From contig CAZGDR010000024.1 in the NCBI GenBank assembly GCA_964524755.1, positions 1 through 30,180 on the forward strand: 30,180 nt of DNA, written 5' to 3'. A program made the position numbers and the translations under genes. The notes under the pieces were generated by a model that searched no databases, was not told the origin of the DNA, and saw nothing but the letters and a program-made list of their open reading frames with translations. Shown piece after piece: positions 22,222-30,157 of this stretch (position 1 is the first letter of the stretch; each line of letters opens with the position of its first letter). This DNA comes from JAQVOO01 sp964524755. GTDB taxonomy: Bacteria; Spirochaetota; Spirochaetia; Sphaerochaetales; Sphaerochaetaceae.

Positions 22222-23819
22222 AACGACTTTTTGTAGCACTAGCTATAATAATAATGTTCATCCCTCTCTGGGCCAAAGGAGCCAGCGAAGAAATCCAACA
22301 ACCAGCCTATGCTCCCTTAGAGCGCCAAAACACATTCTCAATCGCGATATTGGAAAGTGAGGATGAATTATACCTCGACCCAGTACGTGCCACAGATGCT
22401 GCATCGCTGTTAGTTCTCGATGGTCTCTTTGAAGGATTATTCAGTTTAGATCCTAAAACGGGGAACCCTATTCCAGCCCTCGCCAAAACTTTTTCATCAT
22501 CGGAAGATGGATTACATTGGACTTTTGAACTTGATAAACGGGCTCGTTTCTCTACTGGGGAGCCCATTACCGCACAAACAATGGTAGATTCTTGGTTTTG
22601 GCTCTTAGAAAACTCGCGTAAGGGACAAGGAAATACCTATCTCGTCTCCATGTTAGACTGCATTGAGGGTGTAGCTGCTTACCGGAATGGGAAGGGCTCT
22701 AAAGGTTCAATAGGAATCTCAGTACGCGGCCCTCTGACAATTGAATTGGCATTACAATCTCCCGCTCCCTATTTGCCTGCTCTTTTAGGAACACTCCCTT
22801 TTTCAGCCATTCACCCCTCTTTGAGAAATCAAGCAGCGGTGAACACCGATATTATTGCCTCGGGGCCCTATATAATTGAGAAAATTAACGATTCTGAAGT
22901 ACTATTAGCAAAGCATGAGTGGTACCGAGACTACAAAGCGATTCCCAGTGACTTTATCCATTTTCAATGTATGGACCAAATGGCGATTATTGAAGCCTAT
23001 CTTAAAGGTTCTATCCACTGGTCCCTAGCCTATATCCCCCCCGCACTACTCCGCCAAGCACAAGACTTACGAATTACTCCCGAGTATTCAACGGGGTTTT
23101 ATTATTTTAGCTCTCATAAAGAAGTGTACCGTGATGCGCGTGTCCGTCGAGCACTTAGCTTGCTCATTCCTTGGGAACAGCTACGAAAGGAGAGCAAACA
23201 GGTTTTCCCCTCTCCCTTCCTCATTCCAAGTCATGAACGGGACAATACCACAACAACTTCCTCTGAGACCAATCTCACCGAAGCTTTACACCTATTAACC
23301 GAAGCTGGCTATCCCTATGGTGCAGGTCTCCCCCAATTACACATTGCAGTACACCGAGGATCTCAAGTTATTGACTTAGCCGAAAAGATTGCCGATATCT
23401 GGAGCAAAAAATTAGGCATTACCGTCGTTCTCGATATTGTCCCCTTAGGCATGTACTCACGTTACCCAAGCCTTAGTCCCTATGATTTTGCCTTTATTAC
23501 CTGGATTGGAGATTTCCATGATCCTTTTGCTTTTCTCCATCTCTGGAGTAGCAACAGCGGCTATAATCTGAGTCAGTATGACGATGAGTCCTTCGACAAT
23601 TTAATAACCTTGGCAATGTCAGCGACTGACAAAGAAGAACGCGATCGATTCATTGATGAGGCAGAAGAATATCTTTTAGCCCAGTCGGTTGTCTTCCCCA
23701 TCTACCATGGAATCTCCACAAATATTATCGACTCCAAGCGAGTTCATGGGTGGTATGACAACATCTTGAATATCCACCCAGTCAAACATCTCTTTATCGA
23801 GCAGGCCCCTACGAAATAA
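22218..23819 (+). CDS. Oligopeptide/dipeptide ABC transporter substrate-binding protein (family 5)
   Basis: The 533-residue protein has a signal peptide ending near AKGASEE, a pattern seen in spirochaete binding proteins and lacking a lipobox Cys. The SBP_bac_5 features follow: YLDPVRATDAAS, LVLDGLFEGLFSLDP, PALAKTFSSSEDGLHWTFEL, FSTGEPITA, ASGPYIIE, and YDFAFITWIGDFHDPFAFL near the C-terminus. It captures peptides in the periplasm. No permease or ATPase gene is adjacent, so it either uses a distant transporter or serves as a chaperone or sensor. Start overlaps lplA; 3' end overlaps convergent malQ by 11 bp. Confidence 0.92.
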   Translation: MKRLFVALAIIIMFIPLWAKGASEEIQQPAYAPLERQNTFSIAILESEDELYLDPVRATDAASLLVLDGLFEGLFSLDPKTGNPIPALAKTFSSSEDGLHWTFELDKRARFSTGEPITAQTMVDSWFWLLENSRKGQGNTYLVSMLDCIEGVAAYRNGKGSKGSIGISVRGPLTIELALQSPAPYLPALLGTLPFSAIHPSLRNQAAVNTDIIASGPYIIEKINDSEVLLAKHEWYRDYKAIPSDFIHFQCMDQMAIIEAYLKGSIHWSLAYIPPALLRQAQDLRITPEYSTGFYYFSSHKEVYRDARVRRALSLLIPWEQLRKESKQVFPSPFLIPSHERDNTTTTSSETNLTEALHLLTEAGYPYGAGLPQLHIAVHRGSQVIDLAEKIADIWSKKLGITVVLDIVPLGMYSRYPSLSPYDFAFITWIGDFHDPFAFLHLWSSNSGYNLSQYDDESFDNLITLAMSATDKEERDRFIDEAEEYLLAQSVVFPIYHGISTNIIDSKRVHGWYDNILNIHPVKHLFIEQAPTK

Positions 23820-25359
23820 CTAATGGAAGCTCTTCATAAGTTGCATCTCGGCCGAAAGGTTGCACGATAGTGGTTAACACTGAGCTGAGTTGGTTAGTTG
23901 TCTGTTGTTTAGTTAAACGCCAAGCCCAGTTAGGATCACCTACAGTTCCTGGTGTATTCATGCGAGCTTCGCTGCCGAGCCCAAGAACATCTTGTATCGG
24001 TACAATCGCAAAACGGGCTGTAGAAGCCATCACTGAGCGGACCATATGCCATACAACGCCTTCATCCGAACAACTTAGATACCTGCGCACAACATCTTTT
24101 TCCGCATCATGTAATTTCTCAAACCACCCTTTTGTAGTATCATTATCATGAGTACCAGTATAAGCCACGCAGGCTTCATTATAATTATGAGGTAAATAGG
24201 CGTTCTCTGGATCTATACGCCCAGGTCCCACCACATTGAAAGCAAATTGGAGAATTTTCATACCGGGAAATCCGTTTGAATCTCTCAACTCTTCCACAGC
24301 AGGAGTAATCACCCCAAGATCTTCAGCAATGACCGGTAGTTTTCCGAAATGTTGTCGTAAGGTCTTGAACAACTCTTCTCCTGGAGCACGGACCCACTTG
24401 CCCTCTTCGGCTGTAGTCTGCCCGTACGGCACCTCCCAATACGCTTGAAATCCTCTAAAATGATCTAACCGGACCATATCAGTGAAATCAAATTCATGTT
24501 CCATGCGTCGCACCCACCACGAAAACCCATCATTTTCTAAAGCATCCCAATCATATACAGGATTACCCCAGAGTTGACCAGTACTACTAAAGGCATCCGG
24601 TGGTACCCCTGAAAGAGCCGATGAAACTCCATCTTCACCCATTTTCACATAGGTACGGTTACTCCAAGCATCAACACTATCAGAAGCGACGAAGATTGGA
24701 AGATCCCCGACAATAGCTATTCCCTGTTTATTGGCATAAGTTTTTACAGCTTTCCATTGTGTATAAAAGAAATATTGTAACACCTTCCAAAGTGCAATTT
24801 CATCTTGTTTTTCTTCAGCCCAATAAGCCAAAGTTTCAGGATTTCGTTGGGTTAACTTTACATCCCAAACACTATACCAGCGAGAATCTTCATAATGATC
24901 ACTGAGAGCACGATATAACGCGTAGTCATCCAGCCAATCTTTTTGAGAGGCACAGAATCGAGTATATGCCCGCATGTCAGAAGACTTGGCCCGTGCCAAG
25001 AAATTTTCTGCAGCACGAAACAATAATGGTCTTTTATAAGATTCCACCTTCTCGAAATCGACCTTGTTTTCTGGAAAATGAGGGTGGTTAATAACTTCAT
25101 CCGCCTCAAGATAATGCTGATCAGCTAGGAGCTCAAGACTAATCAACAACTCATTCCCGGCAAAAGCAGAACGAGCTGCATAAGGAGAGTTTCCATACCC
25201 TACTGGGCCCAAAGGGAGTATTTGCCACATTCCAATAGAGGCCTGTGCTAATACATCTACAAACTTGCGGGCGGCTTCACCCAAATCTCCAATACCGTGA
25301 TTACTGGGTAATGAGGTAGGATGAAGTAGGACACCACTATAACGTATCTTTTTAATCAT
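23809..25359 (-). CDS. malQ: 4-alpha-glucanotransferase (amylomaltase, GH77)
   Basis: The 516-residue enzyme transfers alpha-1,4-glucan segments between maltodextrins and glucose in the cytoplasm. Seen are the N-terminal GVLLHPTSLPS with GIGDLG, nucleophile D299 in VRLDHFRGF, acid/base E346 in VIAEDLG, and D405 in TGTHDNDTT. Length matches the bacterial short GH77 form. It is a single gene. A promoter of the extended -10 type lies at 25386-25394, and the leader lacks a strong ribosome site. No glycogen or maltose genes are adjacent. Confidence 0.97.
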   Translation of the reverse strand: MIKKIRYSGVLLHPTSLPSNHGIGDLGEAARKFVDVLAQASIGMWQILPLGPVGYGNSPYAARSAFAGNELLISLELLADQHYLEADEVINHPHFPENKVDFEKVESYKRPLLFRAAENFLARAKSSDMRAYTRFCASQKDWLDDYALYRALSDHYEDSRWYSVWDVKLTQRNPETLAYWAEEKQDEIALWKVLQYFFYTQWKAVKTYANKQGIAIVGDLPIFVASDSVDAWSNRTYVKMGEDGVSSALSGVPPDAFSSTGQLWGNPVYDWDALENDGFSWWVRRMEHEFDFTDMVRLDHFRGFQAYWEVPYGQTTAEEGKWVRAPGEELFKTLRQHFGKLPVIAEDLGVITPAVEELRDSNGFPGMKILQFAFNVVGPGRIDPENAYLPHNYNEACVAYTGTHDNDTTKGWFEKLHDAEKDVVRRYLSCSDEGVVWHMVRSVMASTARFAIVPIQDVLGLGSEARMNTPGTVGDPNWAWRLTKQQTTNQLSSVLTTIVQPFGRDATYEELPLVIS

Positions 25360-25385
25360 CGTGGAAATATACCGTAATCAGGGGA

Positions 25386-25394
25386 ATTATACCA
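25386..25394 (-). promoter_or_regulatory. Extended -10 promoter of malQ
   Basis: The minus strand reads TGGTATAAT, a perfect -10 with the TGn extension. No good -35 is seen. The leader would be about 20 nt. Confidence 0.55.
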
Positions 25395-25397
25395 TAC

Positions 25398-25426
25398 TTG
25401 TTATATCCCCGTTTTTAGAGTATAAT
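25398..25426 (+). promoter_or_regulatory. Predicted carD promoter giving a near-leaderless mRNA
   Basis: TTGTTA (25398-25403), 17-bp spacer and a consensus TATAAT (25421-25426). Transcription should begin at 25432-25434; the ATG is at 25434. Confidence 0.65.
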
Positions 25427-25433
25427 AGCTTCC

Positions 25434-25958
25434 ATGATATCGACAGAAAATACTGGAACTTTTGCATTAGGAGACCATGTGGTCTATCCTCTCCAAGGTG
25501 TGGGCGTTATTAATAAAATTGAAGAAAAAACGCTGCGCGGAAACACGTCCTTGTACTATGAAATTTACTTGGATATTTCGGACATGACCGTTATGGTTCC
25601 TGTTGATAAAACAGAAGAGTTAGGAATACGTGCTATTGTGGAATCTTCAGAGGCTTTAGCAGCCATTAACGGGATCTCAAACAAACTTGAACAAGTCCCT
25701 GTAGATTGGAAAGCCCGCTACCAAATGAACGTGGATTATCTTAAAGAAGGCTCTATTGCCTCGATCGCAAAAGTAGTCCAAATTCTCTATCATCGCAGCA
25801 AAATTAAAGAACTACCTGTGCAAGAACGTAAACTCTACGATAATGCCCTGCGTATATTAATTGATGAAACGGCGCTTTCGTTGGGACGTCCTAGAGAAGA
25901 GCTCGAAGCTCTCATCTTCTCCAAATTGGAAAAAGATCCTACAGAAAAGGAAGCCTAG
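25434..25958 (+). CDS. CarD/CdnL-family RNA polymerase-binding regulator
   Basis: The 174-residue protein has the CarD_CdnL_TRCF N-terminal domain (GDHVVYPLQGVGVINKIEEK, about 12-70) that contacts the RNA polymerase beta lobe and a C-terminal helical DNA-binding domain (about 75-170; SIASIAKVVQILYHRSK, then LSLGRPREELE). It stabilises open promoter complexes, especially rRNA promoters. The start is immediately downstream of a TATAAT box with no ribosome site, so a leaderless transcript is predicted. ispD overlaps its stop (TAGTG). Confidence 0.9.
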   Translation: MISTENTGTFALGDHVVYPLQGVGVINKIEEKTLRGNTSLYYEIYLDISDMTVMVPVDKTEELGIRAIVESSEALAAINGISNKLEQVPVDWKARYQMNVDYLKEGSIASIAKVVQILYHRSKIKELPVQERKLYDNALRILIDETALSLGRPREELEALIFSKLEKDPTEKEA

Positions 25959-26665
25959 TGTCGTTCCCTGTCCATGGAGTTATTATTACTGCCGCTGGCA
26001 CAAGTTCTCGCTTCAATGGAACCGATTCCTCTACTCCCGGCAAGAAAGAATTCCATCTTTTAGATGATCGAAGTGTCCTCTATCATGCCGCTCTCCCCTT
26101 CTTCGCAATCCCCTCTTTAAAGTTTGTAATAGTAACATTTAGCGAAGGTTTCAAAGAAGAGACAGAAGTGGCTCTGGACAATTTGCTTTTCGCCTTTCCT
26201 GTACCAGTTTTGTTGGTACAGGGTGGAGATACCCGCCAAAAATCGGTCATGCTTGGCCTTGAAGCTTTACAGGAACATGCTCCCGATATTGAATACGTCC
26301 TCATTCATGATGGTGCTCGTCCCTGGGTATCCGAACAAACAATTATCTCAACGCTAGCTACTGCTACAGTGTTTGGAGGAGCTGCTCCAATTCTCCCCTT
26401 GCATGATGCAATAAAAAGAATTGATAACGAGGGCACAATAGTTGGCCATGTTGATAGAACTGGAATGGTAACCGTCCAAACACCACAAGTGTTTCGCTTT
26501 CCAGATATTCTTGAAGCCCATAAGGCGGCACGTACCACCGATAAAATCTATCTTGACGATACCGAAATATTCACCGATTTTGGAGGGATAGTGGGGATAA
26601 GTGAAGGCAATGCCGCAAATCGTAAAATTACAGTTTCTCACGACATCCAGTCAATCGAGGTTTAA
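25958..26665 (+). CDS. ispD: 2-C-methyl-D-erythritol 4-phosphate cytidylyltransferase
   Basis: The 235-residue enzyme couples CTP and MEP in the non-mevalonate isoprenoid pathway. It shows the nucleotide-binding start VIITAAGTSSRF (12-19 region), PGKKEFHLLDDRSVLYHA, VQGGDTRQKSV and the DGARPW motif, then TVQTPQVFRF and DDTEIF. The start is GTG overlapping the carD stop by one base, with AAAGGAAG upstream. The insert after SSRF is slightly long (NGTDSSTPGKK). It sits directly before ispF, its partner two steps later. Confidence 0.95.
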   Translation: MSFPVHGVIITAAGTSSRFNGTDSSTPGKKEFHLLDDRSVLYHAALPFFAIPSLKFVIVTFSEGFKEETEVALDNLLFAFPVPVLLVQGGDTRQKSVMLGLEALQEHAPDIEYVLIHDGARPWVSEQTIISTLATATVFGGAAPILPLHDAIKRIDNEGTIVGHVDRTGMVTVQTPQVFRFPDILEAHKAARTTDKIYLDDTEIFTDFGGIVGISEGNAANRKITVSHDIQSIEV

Positions 26666-26667
26666 AC

Positions 26668-27174
26668 ATGCGTGTAGGTACAGGTTGGGATATTCATCCT
26701 CTCGTTACAGGAAGGCCCCTACTACTGGGGGGTATCGAAATCCCTCACGACAAGGGTGAAGATGGACATTCGGATGGTGATGTGCTGCTGCATGCTTTAA
26801 TCGATGCTCTGTTAGGAGCCGTAGCAGCCGGCGATATTGGTACCCATTTCCCTCCCTCAGACAGGCAATGGAAAGGGGCCTCAAGTTTAGATCTACTACA
26901 AAGAAGCTTAGTAAAACTAGGCGAATTTGAAATTGAGAATATAGACTGTACAGTTATTTTACAACGCCCTAAATTACAACCTTTTATCCTCGATATACGG
27001 CAATCATTAGCTTCGGCTTGTGCAATTGACGTTGATAGAGTCTCAGTAAAAGCAAAAACTGCTGAAGGTTTACTGGGGGAACTAGGCACGGGTGATGCCA
27101 TTATCGCTCAAGTTGTAGTCTTACTCACCCAACTAAAAAGCAGTGAAACGGGCCTATTGGAAGAGTGGGTGTAA
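26668..27174 (+). CDS. ispF: 2-C-methyl-D-erythritol 2,4-cyclodiphosphate synthase
   Basis: The 168-residue enzyme cyclises CDP-ME2P to MEcPP. It has the signature RVGTGWDIHPL (metal ligands D8, H10), GIEIPHDKGEDGHSDGDVLLHALIDALLG with metal ligand H42, GDIGTHFPPSD and the C-terminal KAKTAEGLLG. Length is typical, with a short extra tail. It is separated from ispD by 2 bp. The operon ends near the hairpin at 27178-27200. Confidence 0.97.
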   Translation: MRVGTGWDIHPLVTGRPLLLGGIEIPHDKGEDGHSDGDVLLHALIDALLGAVAAGDIGTHFPPSDRQWKGASSLDLLQRSLVKLGEFEIENIDCTVILQRPKLQPFILDIRQSLASACAIDVDRVSVKAKTAEGLLGELGTGDAIIAQVVVLLTQLKSSETGLLEEWV

Positions 27175-27177
27175 AAT

Positions 27178-27200
27178 TGGCTGGGAACAAGTCCCAGCCA
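27178..27200. terminator. Shared hairpin between convergent ispF and the P-loop ATPase gene
   Basis: Perfect stem GGCTGGGA/TCCCAGCC (27179-27186 with 27192-27199), extended by one more pair, loop ACAAG. On the minus strand AATTTTAC follows, so it fits best as the terminator of the ATPase gene; on the plus strand the tail is not U-rich. Confidence 0.65.
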
Positions 27201-27208
27201 GCTAAATT

Positions 27209-27916
27209 CTAGTCAGAAATAAGCATTGTCTTAGGATTAAGATTTACATGCATTGGTTTAGGATCAAATGATTCCTTATGTTTCACTAGCGTCATTATAA
27301 CCTTATCCATGTCTTCATTATATTTAAGACCAATGAGGACATCAATGAGCTGCTCATATTTAAAAATTGTACTGGGCACTCCATTTTCATCAAATTGTAC
27401 ATCTGAACGAACAGGTGATACTGAAAACCATACTTCTAGACGCATATCCATAGCGAATTGTTTAATCTTACGGACATCTTCCTCAGTGGCAACAGTAAGC
27501 TTGTATCCATCAAACATAATCGCATCAGCATTAAATGAACCTTGCCGAATGAGTGTTTCGAGGCTTGATAACACTTTTTCAATCGGAACATTCTCTTGAC
27601 TAAAATTCATTACAACCCGATTGGCTAAAATCTCATTATAGATTGAAGCAGCATCGGCTAACGAGCGATTTTCAGAAATTTGACGAAAAACCTCCTTATA
27701 CCAATTAATCACATGTTCCACATTACCGGAGAAAGAGACATGGATGATATGTTCGTTTCTAAATAACTTATCGGTTGCTAAGTGAACCAAACAAGCTGTT
27801 TTTCCAATACCATGACGAGAAACCAGAACACCTAAGTTCCCTTTTCCTAATCCGCCATCGAGAGACTCATCAAAGGCCCTCAATGGGCTCAAAGCATTTA
27901 ATTCTTGAATTTCCAT
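27209..27916 (-). CDS. RecA/KaiC/DnaB-like P-loop protein of unknown function
   Basis: The 235-residue protein begins with LSPLRAFDESLDGGLGKGNLGVLVSR and Walker A region SRHGIGKT (33-40; Ser replaces the usual first Gly/Ala). This is followed by a strand-helix order like RecA-fold ATPases and a Walker-B-like ADAIMFDG near 150. Later segments (VWFSVSPVRSD, IDVLIGLKYNEDMDKVIMTLVKHKE) fit the KaiC/DnaB fold core. I do not recognise a named family member. The ATG at 27916, 9 nt after GGAGG, is chosen. It has its own extended -10 promoter (27950-27955) behind the fusA terminator. Its partner and substrate are unknown. Confidence 0.75.
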   Translation of the reverse strand: MEIQELNALSPLRAFDESLDGGLGKGNLGVLVSRHGIGKTACLVHLATDKLFRNEHIIHVSFSGNVEHVINWYKEVFRQISENRSLADAASIYNEILANRVVMNFSQENVPIEKVLSSLETLIRQGSFNADAIMFDGYKLTVATEEDVRKIKQFAMDMRLEVWFSVSPVRSDVQFDENGVPSTIFKYEQLIDVLIGLKYNEDMDKVIMTLVKHKESFDPKPMHVNLNPKTMLISD

Positions 27917-27949
27917 ACTACGCATCCTCCGAGATGTTGATGTTACTAA

Positions 27950-27958
27950 AGTATACCA
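27950..27958 (-). promoter_or_regulatory. Extended -10 promoter of the P-loop ATPase gene
   Basis: The minus strand reads TGGTATACT: a one-mismatch -10 element (27950-27955) with TGn in front. No convincing -35. Confidence 0.5.
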
Positions 27959-28002
27959 TGGTTTTCCAAAGGGCAAAACAATCTTTGAAAATAGTTGTGT
28001 AA

Positions 28003-28037
28003 ATGTAAAAACCGGCCAAAAAGACCGGTTTTTACAT
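28003..28037 (-). terminator. Rho-independent terminator of fusA
   Basis: Perfect 13-bp inverted repeat ATGTAAAAACCGG (28003-28015) and its complement (28025-28037), loop of 9 nt. The core is a CCGG stem followed by TTTTT on both strands, so it could work in either direction. It lies about 20 bp past the fusA stop. Confidence 0.88.
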
Positions 28038-28057
28038 GCTAAATAGGTTTAATTTAA

Positions 28058-30157
28058 TTATTTCCCCTGTTCTTTACGTCGCTTTTCAAGATAATTATTT
28101 TTTAATTCTTCGCTCACACTCATGGGAACACGACTATATTTTGACAGCTCCATGGTGTATTCAGCTTTTCCTTGGGTTAGAGAACGTAGTACGGTTGAAT
28201 AACCAAACATCTCTGAAAGAGGGACTTCAGCCTCTACCATACATCCTGTTCCATCCTCAGTAGAACTAATAATAATTCCACGACGCTGGTTGATACTACC
28301 GAATATATTACCTTGGAATTCGGTTGGTCCTTCTACCACAACTTTCATTATAGGTTCGAGAATCACCGGCTTTGCTCGATCATAGACTTCACGGAACGCA
28401 GCTAAAGCTGCTGTTTGGAAAGCTTGGTCGGAAGAGTCAACCGCGTGATATGCACCATCATTGATTACGGCACGTATACCTACTACCGGGAACCCTAATT
28501 GAGTCCCTTTCTTAATACCAAGCTGGAAACCTTTATCACAAGAAGGAATATAATCGGTAGGGATTACACCACCTTTAATGTGGTTCACGAATTCATAATC
28601 TAGTGCGTCTTCTGATTCTTCAATTGGTTCAATATAACCAGCAATACGGGCAAACTGACCGGAACCTCCCGTCTGTTTTCGGTGAGTATAGTTAAACTCT
28701 GCTCGCTGGCTAATTGCTTCGCGATAAGCGACTTCTGGCTTGTCAGTCTCAACGTCAGCCTTATATTCACGTCGCATCCTCTCCACATACACTTCTAAAT
28801 GTAACTCACCCATTCCTTGAATAATGGTCTGATTGGATTCTGCATCTACGTAGGTGTTGAAAGTGGGGTCTTCTTTCGTAAACCGGTTGAGCGCTTTCGC
28901 CATGTTATCAGCTGATTTTTTATCAATAGGATTAATAGCTAAGCTAATTACCGGTTTTGGCACATACATAGAAGTTAAAGAATAGTTCAATGAGGGGTGA
29001 CAGAAAGTGTCACCAGAGGCACAATCGACTCCAAACAGAGCTGCAATATCGCCACAATTGGCCTCACTAATATCTTCCATAGCATTAGAGTGCATACGTA
29101 CTAAACGTCCTACTCGGAATTTCTTTCTGCTACGGGTGTTAATGAGTTCATCACCTTTCTTTAACTTACCTTGATATATTCGAATATAGGTGAGTTGACC
29201 ATACTGCCCATCTTCCAGTTTAAATCCAAGAATAACAGCCGGTAGGTTTTCATCAGCTTTTAACACTACAGCACGTTCATCATCATCGAGGTCCAATGCA
29301 GTATTGGTAACCTCAGTTGGATCAGGTAGATACCCTACAATAGCATCCAACAGTGGCTGAATACCTTTGTTCTTGTAAGCCGTACCCATAAAAACTGGAA
29401 CCAGCTCTAAAGCGATGGTTCCTTTACGTATTGCACGGTGAATCTTTTCTTCAGTTACCGTCTCCTCAAGCATAGCTTCCATGAGCTCATCAGAACCTAG
29501 AGAAACTGCATCGAGCATCTCTTCTCGTTTCTCTTCAGCTTCCTTCTGTAACTCTGCGGGGATTTCAGCATAACGTAACACTTCGCCACTGGGACCATCA
29601 AAGTAAATTGCTTTCATGGTAACGAGATCAACAACACCTTCCATGCGGTCTTCTAAACCAATTGGAATTTGCATAAGAACTGCATTTAAGCCCAACTTTT
29701 CAACCAGTTGGTTCTTCACACGAATAGGATTTGCTCCCGTACGGTCACATTTATTGACAAAGGCAATGCGTGGAACTCGGTATCGTTTCATCTGGCGGTC
29801 AACGGTAATAGATTGAGATTGGACTCCAGCAACCGAACACAACACCAAGACAGCACCATCAAGAACACGCAAAGATCGCTCTACTTCAATGGTAAAATCG
29901 ACGTGCCCGGGGGTGTCAATAACATTGATAGAGTAATCTTTCCACTTCACATTCGTAGCAGCTGAGGCGATGGTGATTCCACGTTCACGTTCAAGCTCCA
30001 TTGAATCCATCGTGGCTCCAACACCGTCTTTTCCGCGCACTTCATGAATAGCGTGGATTCTATTAGAATAGAAGAGAATACGTTCGGATAGGGTCGTCTT
30101 CCCTGAATCAATATGGGCACTGATCCCGATGTTTCTCATTTTTGTAATTTCAGACAT
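28058..30157 (-). CDS. fusA: Elongation factor G, spirochaete/mitochondrial EF-G1 type
   Basis: The 699-residue translational GTPase moves tRNA and mRNA through the ribosome. It has the G motifs AHIDSGKTT (14-22), GITI, DTPGH and NKCD, followed by domain II, III, IV (HRKQTGGSGQFARIAGY; domain IV tip region KGGVIPTDYIPSCDKGF) and V. The segment HEVRGKDGVGATMDSMELERER is close to mitochondrial GFM1 rather than to E. coli FusA, as in the spdEFG1 subfamily of spirochaetes. GAGGAAG precedes ATG. No rpsL/rpsG/tuf neighbours are seen on its downstream side. The promoter is outside the window. Confidence 0.97.
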   Translation of the reverse strand: MSEITKMRNIGISAHIDSGKTTLSERILFYSNRIHAIHEVRGKDGVGATMDSMELERERGITIASAATNVKWKDYSINVIDTPGHVDFTIEVERSLRVLDGAVLVLCSVAGVQSQSITVDRQMKRYRVPRIAFVNKCDRTGANPIRVKNQLVEKLGLNAVLMQIPIGLEDRMEGVVDLVTMKAIYFDGPSGEVLRYAEIPAELQKEAEEKREEMLDAVSLGSDELMEAMLEETVTEEKIHRAIRKGTIALELVPVFMGTAYKNKGIQPLLDAIVGYLPDPTEVTNTALDLDDDERAVVLKADENLPAVILGFKLEDGQYGQLTYIRIYQGKLKKGDELINTRSRKKFRVGRLVRMHSNAMEDISEANCGDIAALFGVDCASGDTFCHPSLNYSLTSMYVPKPVISLAINPIDKKSADNMAKALNRFTKEDPTFNTYVDAESNQTIIQGMGELHLEVYVERMRREYKADVETDKPEVAYREAISQRAEFNYTHRKQTGGSGQFARIAGYIEPIEESEDALDYEFVNHIKGGVIPTDYIPSCDKGFQLGIKKGTQLGFPVVGIRAVINDGAYHAVDSSDQAFQTAALAAFREVYDRAKPVILEPIMKVVVEGPTEFQGNIFGSINQRRGIIISSTEDGTGCMVEAEVPLSEMFGYSTVLRSLTQGKAEYTMELSKYSRVPMSVSEELKNNYLEKRRKEQGK

